From: Patiria miniata
Lineage: Eukaryota > Echinodermata > Asteroidea > Valvatida > Asterinidae
Reading direction: 5' to 3'
DNA length: 64,000 bases
Assembly (NCBI RefSeq): GCF_015706575.1
Contig: NW_024037047.1
Span: 1,678,632-1,742,631, forward strand
Shown here: one piece after another, positions 57,986 through 64,000 of the stretch
How positions within the stretch are numbered: position 1 is the first letter of the stretch
Layout: each line of letters begins with the position of its first letter
The notes under the pieces: generated by a model
Databases searched by the model: none
The model's input: the letters and a program-made list of their open reading frames with translations, nothing else
Told to the model about the DNA's origin: nothing
Translations under genes and position numbers: made by a program

Positions 57986-58422
57986 GTTAATAGCAAACAA
58001 CAGAATTTTGATTTTCATTGATTTCTTTTGACCCACTCACACACAATTTCGAGAGAACATTTGTTCGTTAACTTTGATTATTCTAAAGGCCCCTTGGGCA
58101 ATAGTTAATACATTTTAAAATGACAAGCGCACCACTCAAACCCCAAGCCCTAATGATTGCTTGCCTATTGTCTTTTTTCTACTAGCTACTGTCACTGCTC
58201 TTTGAGTAGGGGAAGGCAAACATATTATTGACATCATTTCAGGCTCTCGGGATAGACATTGATGCATTAGAATGGAGTAGCGTTTTGTTTTGGACATGGA
58301 TGTTGACAGACCGAATAATATCAATGAAAAATTGAGCTCTTGAGCGAGGCACTTTACCATTATTGCTTCGTCCTTAGGATGGGACGTAAAGCCTTAGGTC
58401 CCATGTGTTGTGTTATGCACGT

Positions 58423-58806
58423 TAGGCCAAAAAAAAATTCGGTCTCTGGTCAGACCAAAGTTCCGGAATTGACGCGGGGACGCGGCTTTTTTTTTTTGGG
58501 GGGGGGGCTTTTTTTATTTTCTTCAAGCTTGGATTGTACAGACGAGGTGGGGTACTATTTTGCTTTTTTTGGTGTCCTCATGTACATTGGTGTCCTCCAT
58601 AATATGCCTTGTTGCTCTCCATAATTTGCCTTGGTGCAATTTTACATTCCTTGGTGCTCTTTGTTAAAAAAAAATTGAGGAGGTGCGGCAATAGAGGGCG
58701 CTGTTGGAGCTACCGCGGAACATTTTGGAAAAAAAAAGATTGACGCGTATGATTAAAATCGACGCGCGCGCTGACCAGAGACCGACTTATTTTTTTTTTT
58801 GGTCTT
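58423..58806. mobile_element. MITE with ggtctctggtcag inverted ends
   Basis: Left ccaaaaaaaaattcggtctc followed by tggtcag; right ctgaccagagaccgac followed by a T run and ggtc. Inverted ends are about 25 bp and the interior about 330 bp. A related taggccaaaaaaaaa end occurs near 24870. Confidence 0.75.
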
Positions 58807-58889
58807 AAATAACTTAGTAACACTTGTCGCTAAGAGAAGGGTTTGCCCCAGTGTTTCTGGCATTGACAGCAATATACGCCGCAGCACCT

Positions 58890-59022
58890 AGCAAGAGAGG
58901 TGCTACATAATGGGCCTCATATGTTCATGTACTTCATTTACCTGTCTTTGGTTGCATTCTCTCATACGCTTTGTATCCTTTGGAAAAGACGCTATATAAA
59001 TACGGTTATTATTATTACTGAA
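58890..59022 (+). mobile_element. LINE/SINE 3' end of L2/CR1 type
   Basis: ctttgtatcctttggaaaag, then acgctatataaatacgg and attattatta. This resembles the 3' UTR and tail of L2/CR1-like elements, including the LINE at 43.9 kb. Only the 3' end is present. Confidence 0.6.
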
Positions 59023-59379
59023 ATTAAACGGATACATTTCCGTTGGAGCTGACTTTTTTGCTGTTTAAAGGGGTCAATTTAAAAAAAAACCCCAAAAAAC
59101 AAGTCTTACTTTTTTATTTTTATTTTATTATTATTTTTTTGGAGGAGGCGGGTTTTTATTAGTACTCACTGAGAAAGGGAACGATAATCCTTGACTACAA
59201 TAGTTAATCAGCCTGGCGATCGATACGATGGCGATAAAACACCTCACTATCGGAGGGTACCTATGATTACTTGAAAACGATCAAAAGCAGTTACAAGTAA
59301 CCTCACAATAATTGTTATTCTTGACTTTTTTGTTTAATGTTAAATTTAATATTGCTTTTTTTTCACAAACACATCCAAA

Positions 59380-60020
59380 GAAACGTGTGAAACTGCACTA
59401 TTTTAACACTGGTACGTTTAGGACAGGAGTCAACATTTCTCTCTTTTTTTTTACTTTTGAGACAGCCGCAGTACTTCACCCAGATATTCTGATCATCATT
59501 CCATAAAGCCATGCGTGAGACTTGGACATTGCCAATCAAATGATAACACCCTTGTCGATCTTTTTGGAGTTTGAGTCAATATTTGCCTTTTCTTAACTGT
59601 TTTGAGACAGCCTTAACACGCTACCTATACATTGTTGTCACCAGTCCATAATGCCCTGTGATTTTGACATTGCCAATCACCTGATACCTTACACCATGCA
59701 TAGTGGGTTAAAGTTAAACTGCACTATTTCAGCAATATAATACAGGTGCATTTATCTCCCCTGACGATCATTTTCGAGTTTGAGTCAATATTTGCCTTTT
59801 TAAAACTCTTTTGAGACAGCTTCGCCACTTTACTCAGACAGTCTTATCACCAGTTCACAATGCCCTGTGACATTGTCAATCACCTGATACCATACACCAT
59901 GCAAAGGGGGTTAAATTAAACTGCACTATTTCAGAAATGATATAAATTTAACACCCCAATCGTTCTTTATGGGACGGGAATTCGAGTCAATAGTTTCCTC
60001 TTAGCACGCACCATGAAATG
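59380..60020. repeat. Satellite-like tandem repeat, about 200-bp unit
   Basis: Three degenerate copies share ttttgagacagcc, ccagtccataatgccctgtg, cattgccaatcacctgatac and aaactgcactatttcag in order (about 59450-59575, 59595-59740, 59808-59940). Confidence 0.8.
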
Positions 60021-60589
60021 GGGGTTACGTGCAAAAAGACAAAGGAACCTGCAATTTCGACTTAAATTCCTGTTATCTCAGTAAATAGCAGGGAAGATGA
60101 GCCAGGTTGGTCCAGACGTACATTGCAATGCAAGAATTGTCAAGATAAAACTCGCTGATGTGCGTCAACCCTTTTATAATTAACCAGGGTCAAGTATCGC
60201 AGTCACGTATTAGATAACGAATATTGACGTTTAAATTCGTTTAATCACCTAAACGTACCATCAAGGGACAAATTTGAGGCTTTGTGAAATCCATAAATTA
60301 AACCTTTCTTATTTAATCCAGCTAAAAGGAAATGTGAAAATAATATGTTAAACTTTTAAAAAGTCCAAGAACGGCGGCTTTTGAATATCTTTTGCAAGTC
60401 AACCGCATCCCCACGGCGTCGAGAAGTACGCTTCCACTGGCTGTTCTCTCTCCTTGGTACTGCTGTCCAAACATCATGGGCATTAGCATTAGAGGTGTGG
60501 AATGGCCAGATCCTGGAAAGTGTCCACGTCAATCGTGGGTAAATAACATCAAAAAGTGGCCTGAACGACCAGTTTTAGAGCTAAACAAA
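60021..60589. other. Spacer, nothing recognised
   Basis: No gene or clear repeat end found. Confidence 0.4.
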
Positions 60590-60668
60590 GAAATTTACTG
60601 GAGCGGGTTTGAACCTGCGAACTCCGGATACCGTCCAGGCGCTCTACCAAATGAGCTTTGCTAAGCTT
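60590..60668 (-). repeat. tRNA-derived SINE head
   Basis: The minus strand reads agctcatttggtagagcgcc (A-box), an anticodon-arm-like ctggacggtatccgg, and gcaggttcaaacccgctcc (B-box), followed by agtaaatttctttgtt. Arm pairing is poor outside the anticodon arm, so this is a SINE or tRNA pseudogene. Confidence 0.65.
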
Positions 60669-62090
60669 TGAATTACATCTAGTCAGTTTCCTTTGTGGTT
60701 TCTTTCTGGAATCTACAAATGTTTGTCATATGTTCTACATCGGATTATGATTATGATCAGATTATGAACATGATCGGTCACGTGGTTCAGGAATTATAAC
60801 CAAGGTCATTTGCAATTTGATACCTAGCGAAGTCATCATGATGTCAGAGTAATATGGACACATTGGGATCAGGGTTGATGTTTGTTCAGTTTCAAAATCA
60901 TACTAAGAGTAAAAAAAAACTGGAAAACAAAATCCTACTAAATGGTTGGCGTTTGTATTTGTGACAAACGCAGGGGATGCCCCGGACTGTAGATTTTCAT
61001 GTCAGTTCAGTACAGGATGTCTCAAAGGAAACTCTTTTCTTGTGTCCTCTTTCCAATGATACCTTGACTGTGTGTGTGGCAATGGATGACTGAGCAATCG
61101 TTGTTTTCGGTCAAGGTCTTTTACATGATTTTTAACTTATTTGAAAATATTAATATTTTTTTTCCATAATTCACATTCGATTCTGGGTTTCCTTTTTTTA
61201 TACACCCTGTGGTGAATGTCAATGTTAAAATGACAGAAATAATGACATTCGGATACATGTTCAAAACTTATCAATTTAAGCATTATATCACTTGGCCAAA
61301 GAAGGGGAAAATCTTTCTTCGACACGCATATTTATTTGTATGAATATCAACGGCGTCTGGTGCTCACATGAAGACGCCAAGAGCTAATTTGTGTACATTT
61401 TGAAAAAAGATGGTAAACACACTTGTTGAAGTGGTAAAAAAAGTAATCAAAGTACTGTTTGCTCACGGGTCCATAGTTGATAGTTTCTTAACTTGCAATA
61501 GTCGGTACCCTGGTGACTTATTAGACGGCCACGTCAGCAAATTAGATAAACAATGATAACAAAAGTTACAGTCAAAGCGTCTGGGGGCGGCTTTTAAAGG
61601 ATTTATCAACAAAGTATCAGGGCAAAACGGAGGAAAAAAGTGTGTAAATATTTTAAATGTGTCAGTTATCTTTACCAAAGATCAGACAGCACGTCAGATA
61701 TACGACCTTTGACCTCTGGCAAACAGGCCTGCCGCATGCTACTCATACTTGGCAAGCCTCCAAAAAGCCGGGTTTTTGCAACTTGTGGCCCGATTTCGTG
61801 CCCTTATTAGGAGAAAATGCTATTGATAGTCAAATTATGCAAAACTGTTGTTAGACAGCCAATGAAATCACTCCATCAAGCGCGTCGGGAAGGGGCTTGT
61901 GATGCATTGTGTGGAGGCTCTGGGTTTGGCGACAAATATCACGCCACTAGTTTACGATTATCATTTATAAGAGATTGCAAAGCCAGTAGCGAGTCACATT
62001 GGAGCTTGACCCCCGACGAAAGCGTATCATGGATGCATGGGCATCGCAAAACCCATCGGTGGTCTAAATTGCAAAGGAGAGGAGAGACAT
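60669..62090. other. Spacer, nothing recognised
   Basis: No splice-consistent coding frame or repeat family identified. Confidence 0.4.
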
Positions 62091-62094
62091 AGAA

Positions 62095-62985
62095 ATTTGT
62101 TTCTGGATAAGTTGGAACGGACTTTCAAATTTACAATCGCACGTTGATTCACTCGTTGATTGGTGTCATGTGAATGACATGAAGCCAAACCCATTAAAAT
62201 GAAAATCCATGCATTTTTTTCCTTCGCAATCCACCACCTGCCATTAATTTAAAGATCAAAGGTACTGAGCTTGTGGTTGTCTCATCCATTAAACTATTAG
62301 GGGTTTTTATTAAGAGTGACAAGCAGTGGGACCAACAGGTCAAACACATCACTAGTAATGCCTCTCGCCGTTTGTACATCCTGAGTAAACTGAGGAAAAA
62401 TGGTGTTAAAACTGAAGATCTCGTCTCCATTTACAAGATGTACATTCGGCCTATACTTGAATTTGGAGCTCCTGTATGGTCATCTGGCTCAAGTGGTTCA
62501 CAAGCTCAAAATATTGAGCGCATCAAGAAAAGGGCTCTGCGTATTATAGCTTATCCCAAAATCTTGCCAAATAATGATTTGCTTAATTTTCTTAATGTCA
62601 AACCTCTGTCTTACAGACGTAATCAATTAGTCTCCCAATTTGCCAAATCCTGCCTTTTATCTGATAAACACCGCCACTTCTTCCCACCAACCAGACAGAC
62701 AGCATCAAGTCGTAACATTAAAAATTCTCAACAACTAGGTATTCCCAAAACCAGAACTTCTAGATATAAACAGTCCCCAATTCCTTTTATGACCAGCCTT
62801 TTAAATGCAGCCTCTACTGATTGTAATTTTTAATTGTAATTTCTAAGTTGTCTTATTTTAATTTGTATTACTTAATTTTTGATGTTACTTCTTGTAAACT
62901 TAATATTTTTAGTCTTCGGACTTTTTATTTGGTATTTTGAATAAAACGGAAATTGAATTGAATTGAATTGAATTGGTGGGTGCGC
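62095..62985 (+). mobile_element. 5'-truncated LINE with (gaatt)n tail
   Basis: The coding part begins near 62105 with a reverse-transcriptase end piece (SNLQSHVDSLVDWCHVNDMK), broken by an in-frame stop and frameshift near 62205. It then runs open from about 62230 to 62833 with IKLLGVFIKSDKQW, RRLYILSKLRKNGVK, MYIRPILEFGAPVWSSG and IKKRALRII, the standard C-terminal third of many LINE proteins. The 3' end is gaattgaattgaattgaatt at about 62953-62975. The catalytic YADD region is missing. A 5'-truncated, inactive copy. Confidence 0.85.
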
Positions 62986-64000
62986 TTGTTTATGGTCTTA
63001 ATCGAGGACACACACGTGCAAGATCATCGAAGAATCGAGGACAGGAACCAAATGGAGGACTCCTTGGTTAGAAACCGTACAAAGCCAATGAGAGCTGTTA
63101 AAAAAAACCTTTTTTAAGTATGAAAACAAGGACAAGGGAAGAGATACAATACAAACCCTTCAATTAACACCAAAAACAAACGTGCGCGTTTGCGTGGGTG
63201 TGAATGTACTTGTGTAATATGTAATTGAACATAACTGTATTTAAATCCGTGGAGAAACAAAATGGGGTTAATAAACAAACCTCAGTTTATTTCTTTCGAT
63301 TACGCTACAACTGCTGCGTTTGATGTACACATTGTAAGCTATTCATTGTTTTACCATCTGGTTGAGAAAAATTACAGTAAGATCCCTTTCTAAATCCGGC
63401 GAAATTTTGTAAAACGGGGTTGCTGTGGAATAAGTTGATGCGTCCTTTTGCCTCTTATTTTGGTCTGCCTCACCTTGCAAAGACTTGCTGGGACTAGAAA
63501 TGAAATAAGAAACACAAGTCAAGGCCTGCATCCAATGTCATCATTCTAGTATTTTGGCTGCAGAGACAGAATGGAAACATGATATCAGCTTAAAAAAAAC
63601 CTCTTTGGGTATATTTTCATGTGATGCTTTAATATTCTTTTGCAATAACATTTTAATTTTACGGACTGTTTTCATATCTGTTTTCACAACAGTTTGTGAC
63701 GAAATCTTGTTTTGGTGGGCTACTTTTAAAGTTGCTGGAAATTTAGTATACATAAAATTGGGTAATAATTATGTTTAAATTTACATGAGTTTGGAATAGA
63801 TCTGATTTGACCAGCACTGACTACCCTACCACCTAAAACACAAGCCCTAATTTTTTTGCCTATTTGCAACCCTCTCTAGGCCCTGTCTCTTTTGTTTTTA
63901 AAAGGAAGTAGGCAATCATACAACTAGGCAAACATAAAACTTCAACTAGTTTTTGTGTTTTTGAAACTTTAAAACAGTTGATGACAAAATATTTGTCGGT
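62986..64000. other. End of window, no gene recognised
   Basis: 63800-63930 is a partial copy of the block also seen at 56.58 and 58.16 kb (accacctaaaacacaagccctaa, then a gcctattt phrase). The short ORFs here have no signatures. Confidence 0.45.

Larger units (their letters stand above)
56155..58290. repeat. Degenerate duplicated blocks of about 0.9 kb
   Basis: Phrases recur in the same order: tttgaattaacacaaaacct at about 56188 and tttgaactaacacaaaacct at about 57081; and a block with gcctattg, aggcaaaca, gggatagatgtggatgcatt at 56580-56700, matched at 58160-58270. A third partial match is at 63800-63930. No gene is supported. Confidence 0.55.

Noticed and set aside
60590..60668. tRNA-Thr-like gene on the minus strand
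   Set aside because: Anticodon arm and boxes are recognisable but the acceptor stem is absent and the flank matches a SINE-type body.
1..64000. CRISPR arrays, operons or prokaryotic elements
   Set aside because: All tandem arrays lack the repeat-spacer regularity of CRISPR, and gene structure is clearly eukaryotic.

Overview
The window is nuclear DNA of an animal. It has small, widely spaced spliced genes with GT-AG introns, phase-consistent exons, many retrotransposons (BEL/Pao, L2/CR1-like LINE, Penelope-like), tRNA-derived SINEs, foldback MITEs and many minisatellites. AT-rich spacers, frequent taggccta and acatgtacatgta motifs and the repeat repertoire suggest a marine deuterostome invertebrate (echinoderm, hemichordate or lancelet; echinoderm slightly favoured). 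No species can be fixed from the sequence alone.

Five spliced genes can be assembled by hand from splice sites and reading phase. Gene A (minus, 546-4289, 395 aa) and gene B (plus, 42419-49613, first exon not found) are paralogues with the same exon plan and intron phases (1,1,1,0): a 108-nt exon ending in a short beta-prone motif, a domain resembling the N-terminal domain of the death-signalling adaptor TRADD, a coiled-coil exon, and a last exon with a Gly/Ala-rich hydrophobic hairpin followed by a charged helical tail. In gene B the 108-nt exon carries a motif resembling the RHIM/amyloid-signalling core. Gene D (minus, 8333-11806, 158 aa) looks like a reduced relative: short first exon, a coiled-coil exon of the same size and phases as in gene A, then a two-TM exon. 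Together they suggest a local family of membrane-acting cell-death or immune effectors, two of them with an assembly/adaptor module. This is the most interesting signal in the window and is inference from sequence pattern.

Gene C (minus, 16568-21876, 422 aa) encodes a signal-peptide exon, a single TM exon with almost no ectodomain, and a large NHL-like beta-propeller exon. Gene E (minus, 38492-39186) is a weakly supported 58-aa gene behind a CpG-type, YY1-like start region.

Mobile DNA fills the rest. A young BEL/Pao element (26117-33954, minus) has about 99.5% identical LTRs, a 5-bp target duplication and one visible frameshift in pol. An L2/CR1-like LINE with an intact 1065-codon ORF lies in intron 2 of gene B in the sense direction. 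A decayed Penelope-like element (about 53880-55992, minus) has an internal RT deletion but keeps a hammerhead ribozyme. LINE 3' fragments lie at 2.3, 58.9 and 62.1-63.0 kb. Foldback or MITE elements lie at 8.7, 13.1, 19.3, 35.8, 37.0, 37.4, 40.2, 41.8 and 58.4 kb, and minisatellites at 7.5, 12.8, 14.2, 18.7, 22.3, 39.4 and 49.9 kb. The two full paralogues A and B point away from each other at the two ends of a roughly 38-kb repeat-rich interval holding D, C and E.
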